From Mastigias papua (taxonomy: Eukaryota; Cnidaria; Scyphozoa; Rhizostomeae; Mastigiidae): DNA of 64,000 nucleotides. This document shows, piece after piece, positions 1-53,200 of the stretch (positions within the stretch are counted from its first letter, which is position 1; each line of letters starts with the position of its first letter). Position numbers and translations under genes: made by a program. Under the pieces are notes generated by a model, which was not told the DNA's origin, made no database searches, and saw nothing but the letters and a program-made list of their open reading frames with translations. The stretch covers positions 14,285,422-14,349,421 of the forward strand of contig OZ025269.1 in assembly GCA_964019165.1 (NCBI GenBank), written 5' to 3'.

Positions 1-235
1 AAAACAGGCCCGTACGCTTTATTTTGAGGCCTACCACAAATGATTGCTTAACCATCACATAGCGCTTTATCCTCCAGGCTGCGATGACGCTATTAACCAC
101 CCATTGTGTATCAGTTCCTCACAGTTCAACCCTTCCGAACACTTAACCACTCACATTGTTCCAACAGGTAGAAGAGACTATACGTTGCCAACGGCACGCA
201 CGTTGCGTTGTGAGAATACTGTCGATGAAAGGGAA

Positions 236-41319
<41,084 letters not shown>

Positions 41320-42104
41320 CTTGCTTTTACTAGCTTTTATGCAAGGCAGAGTTGCTTGTGCCATTTAACTAATAATAGGCTGTTCATATACATCCTCAGT
41401 TGCTCATTCTAGTAGGTTTAATGCCTATTTTATGATTGACCGTTATAGACAGAGTCCCAGCGAGCTTTGTTTGCTACTTTTCCACAGTATCTGCTTAAGT
41501 CTTCGTATCCGAGGAATGGGCTCTATTTCGTAATATAATATAAACTTATCGAAAGAAAACAGCTTCTATCAATCAAATTATAAACATATTATAGAAGCTG
41601 TTGGTATGGTTATTGTTTGATGGTCAGTTGATTACCAATCACAACAATTAATTGGAAGATCATTTGGACAAAAATAGTATGCATTGTTTTCTAAGGGAAT
41701 ATTGCATCCCTAGAATTATTCAATGCGAGGTCGTAATCAAACTAATAAGCTATAATGAAATGTTTTGGTCCACTTCTCATTGTGTATTCTTCGTAATCAA
41801 ATAATCAAGAAATCTGCCTCGATATTAGCTTTAAGATACAGTGACTTTAGGTCAAATCCAGATTCGAAGGTGCAGGTTTTTTAGGCTTATAGCAAGTGAT
41901 AGTTTGTATTGTATTGATCAGCCTCCGTCGTAGTATAGATTTGGAGCCATCATAGCGCACAGATGTTCTGAAAGTTGCTTCTATTAATTCCTTTATTAAG
42001 TATATAAATCTTTTGCACAATGATTTAAGTAGCTTCAAAGAACATCTGTGCAGTGGCTGTATAAGCAGTAACATGTAAAATTTAACTATAAGTGTTTTAG
42101 TACT

Positions 42105-42420
42105 TATATCCAGGGTTTTGTTAATGTGGAGCTCAACACAAAATGTACAATTTCTACAAACTTTTTGTGAAGTTCTTGTGAGTTTTCCGCGCTTATCACA
42201 TTATACATCTATTTAGAAAGATTCCGTTTAAAGTAAGGTGTTTTATATACACTTTGTTCCTTATAAACAAAGCACTATTGGTAAGCATATTTTCCCTGCC
42301 TGCGTGTAAGGTGCATTTTGTGTGAATGCTTTTTAGTGTCAAGGATTATTCCAGAGTATACTACCCGCAAGAAAAGTGAGCAGTCCTCACTCGTCCTTAT
42401 AAAAACCCTGCTTATTTCCT
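42105..42420. repeat. MITE-like inverted repeat (CAGGGTTTT.TAA family)
   Basis: TATCCAGGGTTTTGTTAA near 42108 is inverted as CCTTATAAAAACCCTGCTTA near 42395. The termini resemble other TTATAAAA-ended repeats in this window (4460-4838, 45300). Non-coding. Confidence 0.45.
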
Positions 42421-42788
42421 ATTACTTAAAGCTCCCTCAGCTTAAAGACTAATATTGCATAGACAATGTGAAGTCCTAATGAAGTAAGACAAAATTCAGC
42501 CTCGTCACCAAAATACCGCAGTGATTTTAAAGGGTCCACTATATCAAACTTTTAGTGCGACAATTTGGAACAAAATTAAATGGGATCCTGTTTATAAATG
42601 GCCTCAGATTCAACAACCCATTGTCGCATTTTCTAGATATCTTCTGTTGCTGAGATTTTCATCTTACCAATGCGTATCGGCCATGCAATGAGTCCGCAAC
42701 CTTATAACAGCTTTACACCCACAAAATTTATACCTGGAGAGCCAGATAACTTTTTAACGGGATTTAGGAAAAACTGTGACACTACAGC

Positions 42789-42854
42789 GAGAAAATAAAT
42801 GACTCGAGTGGGACTCGCACTCACGACCTCGAAGCCTGGGTCATTTATTTTCTC
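42789..42854. repeat. 66-bp element with perfect 15-bp inverted ends
   Basis: GAGAAAATAAATGAC at 42789-42803 and its exact complement GTCATTTATTTTCTC at 42840-42854. The loop, read on the minus strand, resembles the T-arm half of a tRNA (GTGAGTGCGAGTCCCACT). Confidence 0.55.
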
Positions 42855-43850
42855 CTACTTTCATTTCAAAATGAATTTGTCTAACACATCACAAGTACAG
42901 ATAAGAGTTATTATCTCCATGCCATCCTACTGAGTACTTCCTGATCTGTGAAATTAGGTCTTTGGTTTTGTGTTTCCTTGGATGTTCCAACTGGCTGAAA
43001 GATTGGACGAAGTATTTCCCTCAAACCCCTCCAATCTTTCAAATCTGAGCACTTAGTCTACATGTTGCACTTTATCAAACACTTGTTGAACAGACTAAAA
43101 GTGAAATTTGAGGAATTGTGCATGCATTAAACTGGTCTCTACAATGTTAGCACTGTTTCAATTGTAATTATGACAAGAAACGGTGATTATGATCTCTACG
43201 TATTGCATTTAAATTGTGTTGTAATTACGAGGCCTGTTTGATTACTTGATCGATCCAAAAATTAAAGGTTCGTATCATCTGTTGCGCAGTTGTACTGCTT
43301 TCACTCGCAAATTTTCAGCATTGGACAGATCATATAGTTGTACATACGGTTTACCATATGAGATACTAAAACATTCGTAGTTATCTGCAAGTAAACCAAA
43401 AAATAGCAATTCTCTTTAAAAAGCTAAAAATTCTACTCTTGTAGATAGCAGAATCATACAGTACTGCTATCAGGGCATTTTGGACTGTTTATTACGCTAT
43501 TATCCGTGAACGATTGGAAGATAACAGCCGTTCATCGGCCAATTAGCACAAACAGAACATCTGCTTATACACCTGCTGTATAAATGAATATAACACTTTC
43601 TCATTTGCATTGTATTGAGTAGACGGTAACGAGCACATTGAGACGCTTGCCTTTATTGCCTGTCAAAATATGTAGCCCCTCCCGATTCTGATGATGGGTG
43701 TTCCTCTAAAGTATCATTTAAAAGTATCTAGAATGCGTATAAGTACATCAGTGCTATAATCTCTGATATTTGAGCTGAGCTTAGATTGTTTGTTCCAATT
43801 TGAGAGCACGTCTGTATAGATAAGCGCATTTACTTTGACTGACTGCAGCT

Positions 43851-46416
43851 ATGCTACTCTGCTTCAGCAAAAGGTCTCCAATGGTGAAAAAGAATCGCGA
43901 TGGTAATTGTAAAGTGGCCAGGACATGGTCTCCTGAGCTGAGGGAAAGGGATAGGTATGGAAGGAGATGGCACGATGGCGAAGAATACACGAGAGTAGGA
44001 GACGAATATAGGCCAAAGTACATAGAGGAGGATGATACTAAGAAATGGGAAGAAGAGGGCTACGGAAGAAGTAGAGCCACTCGAGATGTCTATGGCACGA
44101 CTGAAAATCGGCAATTCACAGTGAAGAGCGAAAGAAGACGCAGCCTTGGAACAGAAGCAGAACAGGATGACGTTCCATCAGGGAAGACTACAAAGGCTCT
44201 TGTGCACAAAGACAGAATGTCCAAAACTGCTGAGTCATTCAGGTATTTTATAACGTTCTTGAAATCCTTATCCCAAGAGAACATTGGGTATATTTATATC
44301 TAAGACCAACTTTTCATAAAAGAGCAATAGCAGAACTAGATTTGTATTTAGATAAGACTTCAGACCTTTTTATATCCAATTTCCAGTTAGAATTCTGATT
44401 CCTAAAATTATGACCAATTCCAATTGTGATGGAACGGTTTATTCAAGCAGTTACCTGCATCCCACAACTAGTATTGGCAACTACAGGTAACTGTAAGTCG
44501 ACCATGTCAGCGAATAATTCACATATAAGAATCAACTTCTGTGTCCTCATAGATATATTAACATATACTGTTAAGACAGAGTCAAGAGAAGCCAGAGCTC
44601 CACGGATGTGAGCCAGAGGAAGATGTTGGTTTTATGTCATATTTGAGGAAAGTTTAGTTAGTTAAATTTAATCAGCAATACTGTTTGATTGAAATTCTAA
44701 GTTCATATAACAGTGACTGGGAATGTCATTATTAGTCTAAAATACTAGTTCGAAGCAAAGTGCCAGAATTAAGGCCTAGCATTTCACTTTAGAATGGAAC
44801 TTAAAACTGAATTCCCTTGACTGAGTACCTTCAGTTTAGAGATTGTGTGCGCTTTTGATTTACATTTGGTTGCTCATCCGAAACCAAAGAATATTATGTA
44901 CAAGTTACTCCTATTACCACGAAGGCTCCGGCTGACAGTTCTTAATGTTTCCAAAATTTTGAGGATGAATTGTTCTTAATGTGTTCTTAAATTATTGGGC
45001 AATATAGACATTAGACGATATAGACAATAATAGATTTTTATGAAACAGGTATTAGTTTTAATAATATCAGCAGAAGACGAAAGATATACGTTCTTACAGA
45101 TCTATAAGTCTTGCCAAAAGTCTTGGTACACTTACGGCTTTTTACACACGGTGTTTCAAGGATTTAAAATTGGAAAACATTATAGAGCTTAACAAGTTTG
45201 ATATCAGTTTCAAATCATTTTACGACAGTGCTTCAGCCTCAGCTTGTTCTTAAGTTGTTCTTAACCTCCCATCAATTACGAGGCTCGTGTTCTTATGAAA
45301 TTGTTCTTATAAAAACACAGTGTAACTGTAGTCACTAGACTATATAGTGTCATATCAAGGGAATTAACTTGAGTTATGTCATTAGAGTTTCATACTAGTT
45401 TAAAAAATTCAAGAATTCTGTGAAGCTTTCTGCAAATATTGCTGACCATGGGAACTATGCTCATAAGTGCCAATACTTTTTCCACCTCTGTGCTACGCTT
45501 GGTCGCAATTTTGGAATAGAGTATATTACAACAGTGAAGAACTTTCCAATACAACAAAGAAGAACCTTCCGACTTTTAAATTATACAAATTTATCTTCAA
45601 ATTCATATAATTTCTAGGTCCAGTATGCTCTGGAAAGACCTTAATCCTTCGAAGCTTCCTAAAGGGAATGAGGTTCAATCAACTTTCCCACCAAATCGAT
45701 ATAGCATCGTCCCCGAGATTCCTGCACAAGTTTGTCCAAATCCAATAGTGGCAACAAAGAAGCCAAAATTTCGCGTTAATCTCGATGTTAGTCACTACGC
45801 ACCAAACGAAGTGGTCGTTCAAGTCGAGGACGGATTTCTGACCGCAGAGGGCAAACACTATTCTGAATCGGATTTTGGATTCGAAACATGCGAATTCTAC
45901 CGAAAGTACCCACTACCCGATGGACTAGATAGCTCAGACATCTCGTATAAGATCAACAGCGATGGGATTTTAGTAGTTACGGGAGGAGCGATTACCGAAG
46001 AACATAAAATCAAGCAGAACACATTGAACAATGAATGCAAGAGATCAAATGCCTTGCAGAATGAGAGGAGATACTCCTCATATGATAACTATGCCAAGGA
46101 AGCTGCTAGTAAGGTGGAGAGCTCTCAAAAACAAAAGGGTGGATTCGGCGATTTTAAATTGGTTGAAGGGAACTGTTACGTCCTTCTTGTTAATGTAAAT
46201 GGATATGCTCCAGAAGAAATGAAAGTCAAAGTTGTTGGGAAGGAGATATCAGTGTATGGGACAAAGAAAGTTGAGGTAAATGAAGGAAACGAGAAGAGAG
46301 TTATCCACAAAGAATTTACAAAGAAGTTCTATGTTCCGGATGATGCCGATGTTGAAAGCATCGTGTCAAGGATGACTAGGGAAGGACATCTAAAAATAAA
46401 ATGCTCAAAGATCTAA
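43851..46416 (+). CDS. Small heat shock protein with two alpha-crystallin domains
   Basis: ATP-independent holdase chaperone of the HSP20 family. The exon at 45618-46416 contains ACD1 ([20 protein letters not shown] ... [20 protein letters not shown] ... LVVTG) and ACD2 ([20 protein letters not shown] ... [20 protein letters not shown] ... GHLKIKC). If translation starts at the ATG at 45625 the protein is 263 aa. An upstream open exon at 43851-44242 ends at a GT donor in phase 2, and the AG acceptor at 45617 is phase-compatible, giving 396 aa with a highly charged N-terminus (Arg/Glu/Asp/Lys-rich). The upstream ATG could be at 43851 or 43881. Single-domain sHSPs are usual; two ACDs are rarer. 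Domain assignment is firm, the upstream exon is inferred. Confidence 0.78.
44515..44745 (+). repeat. Dispersed repeat copy (mate of 38445-38680)
   Basis: Aligns with the LOXL intron 9 copy over about 150-200 bp (GAGCTCCACGG, GAGCCAGAGGAAGAT, CATATTTGAGGAAA). It lies in the proposed intron of the small HSP gene. Confidence 0.4.
45365..45500 (+). repeat. Dispersed repeat copy (mate of 57370-57515)
   Basis: Shares TTATGTCATTAGAG, CATACTAG, ATTCAAGAATTCT and CCAATACTTTTTCCA, in the same order, with sequence near 57370-57515. Similarity is about three quarters by eye. No coding capacity. Confidence 0.5.
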
Positions 46417-46468
46417 GGAGAATTCACTTCATGACAGTTTTAACATTCAAATCCTTCAACATATGGAA

Positions 46469-46676
<208 letters not shown>

Positions 46677-47160
46677 GAATTCAGTAGCTTGCAAGCAACC
46701 AGGATTTCTCCTTTTACACATATGTATGTATATATATGTATGTATGTTGGTGTCTGTATATTTTTATAATATTGCTATTAACTTATCCCCACGCCATGCA
46801 ATGACTAGAATATTGGGGGCATTTTTAAGCTTTCTTAGCTTGCATATCCTTGTCATTATATAGGATATGGGGCTCAGTCTAAGCATCTCAACAAATAAGC
46901 CCCATGGGTTGGCTCATACAGTAGTAAAGTAGAGTATGAAACTCCAAGGAGACAAATCACATAGTACTACAATAGCTCCCCTTAAATTCATGTCAAAATT
47001 ACACTGCAGTCTACTAAAGTGCCTAGCAGAAGATATTGAAGAACACTCTTTTAGCCTACAGGATATGCAAGATTGCAGTTACATGATGAGAATTTTATGG
47101 TAGAACAGTATAAATACAAATTATCTGATTTCATTTTTCAGCATGTATTTACACACAGAT

Positions 47161-47335
<175 letters not shown>

Positions 47336-47819
47336 ACTAGAACCAATAACCAAGACATTTTTAAAGAAATAAATAGATACTCAAGAAAGAATTCTAACTT
47401 TCAAAACATTTCAGCACAAGCCTTAACTTGCAAAAGAAATAAGAGACTATAGTTTTGTTTACTTCTGGTGAAAGCAATCATTTGTAGCCTTAAAAGTTAT
47501 TTCAACTCAAAAGTTACAAAAACAAGCTCTAAGATCCAACAGAAAGTAAGAAGTATATTTCATTCTAGAAGTATTTTGAAAATTTCTATTTCTTAACTGT
47601 AAAATTATTTGAAGCACATACATCCTATCACTTGAAATGTCTATTCATTCTGATACTCTAAAATGAAAAGTGCTGATAGGGGGTGGGGGTATTCAACACA
47701 AAAATTGGGCCCTTGAACATTATATTTGATCAACTCAAGGTAACTTGGGTTTAATAAAAAACCTGCTTGAAATTTTTGTATGGAAAAGCATCACAATTGG
47801 AAATCAATTAGTTTCACTT

Positions 47820-47826
47820 GTTTATT
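47820..47826 (-). terminator. Candidate ATPAF1 polyadenylation signal
   Basis: AATAAA on the minus strand, about 100 nt past the ATPAF1 stop codon. Confidence 0.45.
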
Positions 47827-47926
47827 AAGAGCACAAAAACTATGCTGGTATTGAAGATCAAACTCTGGTGCACTATTGCTTGATAATTAAAGTTAACATG
47901 GGCCATACTTATAAGCACCACACAAA

Positions 47927-48967
47927 TTACTTAAGATTGAGCTTTTCAATAAGTCTACTAGCTTCAACCTCTTTAATTACATCCATATATTTAAACTTAT
48001 CTGGGTCTTTGTTAAACATATAAACCAAATTAAATCTCTCTTCATCTGATGTGGCATAAAACATCTGTAATTGCTGGGCAAGGCACTGTGCTTCCAAAAT
48101 ATTTAATTTCTCTTGATCAATTTCACCCAGCATTAACACAATTCCTTTGTCATCCTTTAACTCCGTATAATGAGTAAGGTTCATTTGCCATGGTGCATTT
48201 TCACCATGAGCTTGATAGCTCAACAATGACGTGAAAAAACATTGGTTATCTTGAAACTGTGCCAAAATAAACTCATATCCTTGCTCCTTGACAAGTGGAT
48301 AAATAAAAGTAGGGCATTCCTGTGCCCTTGAATATATCCTTTCATATATGTCTTTTGGAATAACTGCACTTATTGACTGCTTGCTCTTGAAATACTCTTT
48401 CCAGATATGACCAATTTCTTCTTTGTTTTTGTCATGCAACTTTTCCAATTTCAAAATATCATTAAGATCTTTAGGTAGGGATGACTGATCAGCCACGAGT
48501 GTGTCTCCTTTAGATTCCATCTTTTTCTCGAGATTTTTCATATGATTCTTCCACCTATTTGCTTCATAATTCATTCTGTAAGATATCTCTTCCGTTGTTA
48601 CAGGCCTAGATGCACCAGTCTTCTTAGCTTCCTTTATTTTCTCTGCGTATTTATCATAAAAAGGGTTACTTTCAAGATCGTTGTCCTCATCCTTCGATGG
48701 TGGGCCTAACCTCTGGGATGATACGGATAATGCCCTTGACCATAATACATTCTGAGGGTAAGAAATAGTTTTCCATAAACCAGTCACTTCTCTCGAGCAA
48801 GAAGAAACGCTGACCTCTCCACCACATTTAGGTATAGCTTTGAGTATTCCTTGAAAAGTCCTGCTCAACTTCGTGACCCTTACAAAGGAAGCCATCTTTG
48901 AAAAGAGGCCAACATAATTTTTGACTGCCTGTGAACAGCACGCTGAACTGCCACTAGGAAAGTTCAT
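47927..48967 (-). CDS. ATPAF1: ATP synthase mitochondrial F1 complex assembly factor 1
   Basis: ATP11-family chaperone that binds the F1 beta subunit during assembly of mitochondrial ATP synthase. 346 codons in one uninterrupted exon (human 328 aa). The N-terminal 60 residues are rich in Ser/Arg/Lys with few acids, fitting a matrix-targeting presequence; Met1 (48967) or Met25 could start it. The conserved core is recognisable: LEKLHDKNKEEIGHIWKEYF, then PTFIYPLVKEQGYEFILAQF, CFFTSLLSYQAHGENAPWQM and GEIDQEKLNILEAQCLAQQL. All lie in the expected order for the family. A single exon is unusual for animal ATPAF1 but no frame damage is visible, so it is probably functional. It faces away from the sororin gene. 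Confidence 0.9.
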   Translation of the reverse strand: MNFPSGSSACCSQAVKNYVGLFSKMASFVRVTKLSRTFQGILKAIPKCGGEVSVSSCSREVTGLWKTISYPQNVLWSRALSVSSQRLGPPSKDEDNDLESNPFYDKYAEKIKEAKKTGASRPVTTEEISYRMNYEANRWKNHMKNLEKKMESKGDTLVADQSSLPKDLNDILKLEKLHDKNKEEIGHIWKEYFKSKQSISAVIPKDIYERIYSRAQECPTFIYPLVKEQGYEFILAQFQDNQCFFTSLLSYQAHGENAPWQMNLTHYTELKDDKGIVLMLGEIDQEKLNILEAQCLAQQLQMFYATSDEERFNLVYMFNKDPDKFKYMDVIKEVEASRLIEKLNLK

Positions 48968-48974
48968 CTACCCT

Positions 48975-49375
48975 TTGGTCCCGAATAAACGGGGATCGTT
49001 ATAGGCGGGGGGTTGGAAAATTCTCAAGACGAAATAAGCCAGGGCTCGGAATAAGCGGGGGTTGGAAATTGCTCTAAAGTGCTACCAGTCTGTTCTGTTT
49101 GTATACAGAAACCTCAATTAAAACTTTTGCAAATAATGCTCACTCTTTATTTGGTTATGACTGCAGCATTCATCAAACTTACATATTGCAACTAAAGAAA
49201 TTCAAACTCAGTAACTTAACTAATAGGAATGAGGAGTAGGAACGTCTTTCGAAAAAAATAAGCGGCTGGGGACGCATATTCGAGACATATCTATCTATAG
49301 TTGCTATGCAAAACCTATGAAGCAGAATAGGTATTTACAACTTAGAGTTAGGTACGGTAAATTGTTAAGGTGCCC
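48975..49375. repeat. Repeat related to the 'aataagcccc' family, minus sense
   Basis: Segments GAATAAACGGGG, GAAATAAGCCAGGGCTCGGAATAAGCGGGGGTTGG and AATAAGCGGCTGGGG lie just upstream of ATPAF1, reaching to 10 bp before its start codon. Confidence 0.4.
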
Positions 49376-49500
49376 AACATCAGGGAGAAAGTAAGCAGCA
49401 AAAGAAGGGAATTCTTAACGCAGCTATTATTGGACAGTTTATGCCTTCAGCATAAAACGGACTTGCATGTACAGACACTTCAAGTTGCACTAGCTAGTAG

Positions 49501-49772
49501 CTACCAGGTACCGTGGAACAGGGGGGGCTGGGGGAGGGGCTATAGCTCCCCCCACTTTTTTCGAAAATAAACAATAATGTTTTAAAGAGGTCAAAAGAAT
49601 TCACTAATGATTGATTACTGTAGTTTTTCCGGTACTCAAAGGCGGCATCTGAATTGAGCACTACGTTTTTTGTTAAATCGTGACGTCAATAATAGAGTAA
49701 TATAGCCACTTCGCTAAATTTTAGCCCCCCCCCCCCCCCACTTTCAGACTGCTCCGCGGTCCCTGGCTACAG
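49501..49772. repeat. MITE-like repeat with CCAGG.ACCG termini
   Basis: CCAGGTACCGTGGAACAG at 49505 is inverted as CTGCTCCGCGGTCCCTGG ending near 49763. The interior has GGGGGGGCTGGGGGAGGGGC and a poly-C run. The matching copy at 3640-3785 shows it is dispersed. Confidence 0.5.
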
Positions 49773-50207
49773 GCACAGGCAGATCAGGTAAGCAGTTGGC
49801 ATAATAATTTATTTTTTATTATTAAATAGATATTTTTTTCCACAATATTTATAGAATGATCCTCTAAAATTCCGAAAAAGATATCTTGCGAGAAAAGATA
49901 TCCCTTTGTGGACTGTTGGCATGGTTAGGTAGAGTGGCAATTCCTTCCCTAGCCACCTTTACAGGCACCCATCTATATAGTCAGTGAGCGAGCATCAAAA
50001 TCTAAAAATCTACTCCATGGCCATAGATGTGCCATGGCCCGAGGTGAGCTACATTTGTTTTTAATAAGCATGCAAATTTTTGAAAATAGGCTAAAGTATG
50101 CTTAGCAAGGAAACTCAGACAGGGTTAAAATATGCTTAAATTATGCTTATTTTTAGAAAAAGGTTAGATCTAAGTTTTTATGGTACGTGAAAAGGTTTCA
50201 AGGTTAA

Positions 50208-50218
50208 GGTTGATTCAA
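50208..50218. repeat. Left target site duplication of MULE
   Basis: GGTTGATTCAA, identical to 53347-53357. The length (11 bp) is within the usual 8-11 bp of Mutator-like elements. Confidence 0.75.
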
Positions 50219-53200
50219 TAGATTTAAGGTAGTTCACTACTCGAAAAACTAACTTTTTCCCCATAAATAATAGTAATATGAAAACTGGTATACATATACA
50301 ACTTTTTATGTAGATTTCAAATATTTGGTCAAATTTTGAAAAATTGTCTTGGTTTCCATGGTAACAGGCAAACAATAGTCTGAAAGTGACTTGTTTAGCA
50401 ACTTCAAATTTTTTTCAGCATTCCAATTCTATGGATACTTTTAGCTAAAGTCTGTCCTAGAGGGATAGTATAGTGCAATGATCTACTTTATTTCCAATAA
50501 ATGCTCAATTAACTGACTTTTTTATAGATTTTCCTCAAATGTCCCTTTTTGCAAAAATTGTTGTCTCATTCTCAGGGGAACTGCAACTTGTACAAGTTCA
50601 TTGGAAGGAATTTAAGGCCAACAGTGCACTCTCCACTTATTGTGCATTAATTTGATGTATAATTGTCCTATATTGAGTAAAGAACCTTGATTTTTTGAAT
50701 GTGCTAAGGTTACTAGGTCTGCGAAAATATAGCTTTTGAGAAAACTGCCATTCAAAAATTCCAGTAAGTCTAAATGGGTTACCTTAAGCTAACTGGCTTA
50801 TAATGCCTCATTGATGAATAGAACAATAACTGTAACTGTCTGCTACATTATACAGAAGGAGTTTAGGGCTATTTAGGAACAAAATTATACATTATCATTG
50901 TGCTAAAGATACAGGTCAATAGTCAAAAGAGCCAGCCGCATATGAATCACCCTCCTTACTGGCTGTATTGCTCTGTTTTGCAACATTTTTAAATTTAAGG
51001 TGTCTTCTTCTTTTCTTGCTTGGTTCATTAGATGCTTTTTCAGCTCTTTTAATTCTTTTAATAGAGTCAGAAGTAGTATGTCTGTCAAGGTACTTTCCTG
51101 GTGTCAAATGTAGCATCTGGCACAAAACTCTGTTAAAAGTGGAACCCATGGTAAACTGGCAGGCAGCTAATGCAACAGCTGTTGTAATGGTCCTCTTGCC
51201 TACAAAAGTTGTCTTGGGGCAGATCTTCCAAATTAGATTGTGGAAGGACTCATTAGGGTTCTGTGTTCTGTTATGTGCACATCTTTTTAGCAAATCTGGT
51301 TCTGACAGGCGCTGAAACACAGGTACAAGTTTCTTTCCAACATCTGGGGGTAGTGTCTCATGGTCTTTATGGGGCCCTGGAATTTGATCTTTGGCTAAAG
51401 ACCTCTGCCAAAAGCACCATGAAGACTCACCAGGAGGGCAATGTGCATGTTTAGGATACTTGTCTGTAGATGAAAGGTGTAACAAAATAGCCATAATCCG
51501 CCTTTTCAAAATCTGAATATCACTTGAATGATCTTTTATTGCTCGGCCATAATAATTTTGAATCTTCTTTATTTTTATTTCAGTCAGCTTACCTTTCCCA
51601 GAAATGGACTGCTTTTGTGCCTTTGCTGTTGCTACAAGAGTACGTAGAGCAGTGCCCATTCTTTTAGAAACATGATTAACACAGTCTTCCTTGTCAATAT
51701 ATACATTTTCTCCATATGGCTTTAAGGCAATAATGGCATCATAAGACTTACTATCCCCATCAGATAGCATAGTGGTGTATCTAAACTTGTTCTTTACAAT
51801 TGATCTTTTCCAAAGACGTTCAGCACACTCTGCCTCCATAGCATTTGCAGTCCCATCAAAATTCTTTGGACAATTTACTGCATGTTTTGCTTTCCATTCA
51901 GCATCTACTGCCAATCCTTCTGCAATTTTACATTTGTTACAATAGTTAGAGAGTACTTCAAAATCAATAGGAAAACCTGTAACCAAATCAATAACCGAGG
52001 CAACACCATTATGTGAACTATGTCCCCTCCTTTGCCAAGACCCATCGAATGAAACAGAGATGTCTAGAACTCCATCCTTGTCAGGCTCAATTCCTATGTC
52101 ATGGTAGGCTTTTACTATAGCATCTCTTGACTTTATGGATAAATCATTAAACGTTTCAAGACAGCAGGATTCAATTTTCTCTAAAGTCTTTGTGTACCCT
52201 CCTTGACTGAGGCAATGGGGCATGTTCATTACTCCACACCAATGCTTAATATTTGAAAAGCCAGATCCAATACCCCTGAATGCCAAAATCGAACGAATGT
52301 TGATGTCAAATGGAACTGTTGCAAGATTAGATCCTCCAACTCTTTCACAGAAGAATCGCTTGTCCTCAAAGCCGCTACAGTTACTACAAAATGTCTTCGC
52401 TTTTGTCGAAAACCCAGAACTATTTTCTGGCAACAAATCTAAGCTCAAGCCTGCCATCTTGCAATTGGGACAGAGCAATTTTTTAATAAGGTCCTCTAGA
52501 ACTGACTTCTGTATGATAAAGTAACAGTCACTGTTGTCATCATCTTGAAAAGTAGTTGGTGCTGTTGGGTCAAAGTCAAAGTTTAGTCCAAATGCACTAA
52601 GTTTCCTTGCACTAGCTGATTTCATCTCGCGATGACTCTCCATTTCAACAACCTGATCCTCTACAACGAAGCCTTTCATTCTTTCCACTTGTCGTCTGAT
52701 TTCACGTCTTTTGTTTGCTTTTTTCCTACCTCCAATAAATGAATGTCTTGTCCTGTACTTGGTTCGCCCCATGTTGACAAATTATATCAGTTAGAGACCA
52801 AATTAATAAGACTGTAACTATAAATCTTAATGGCCAACTGTCTTGTGGTATGGGACAGCGAGGTAAACAAGAGACCATCTTTGTATCACGTGCCTCATAA
52901 TAACCAATCAAAATGGAGATCTATTACAACTGACCAATAAGCGTAAAGCCTTACGTCACTTCCATGGAAACCGATTGTTTAGTGTGTGTCACATTGCAAG
53001 ACTTTCCTCAGGATAGGTAAACCAGACACATTATATAAGCCCATAAATGGACCGGTGAAACATAGGGCTTCCAAATGATATATAGCTTTCTATGAGAAAG
53101 TACGCTGATCCGACAATAATAACAAATAAATTTTGCTTAAAATCAAGTTGATGATCACAGATTCAAACCAAATTCCAACACCCTCCGCAACTAAATCGGC

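Larger units (their letters stand above)
41320..43850. other. Intergenic: LOXL to small HSP
   Basis: Two small elements are recognisable (42105-42420 and 42789-42854). Otherwise AT-rich with no supported gene. No AATAAA is evident close to the LOXL stop. Confidence 0.6.

Noticed and set aside
50968..52524. Plus-strand frames of 60-115 codons
   Set aside because: Antisense to the intact Mutator-like transposase.
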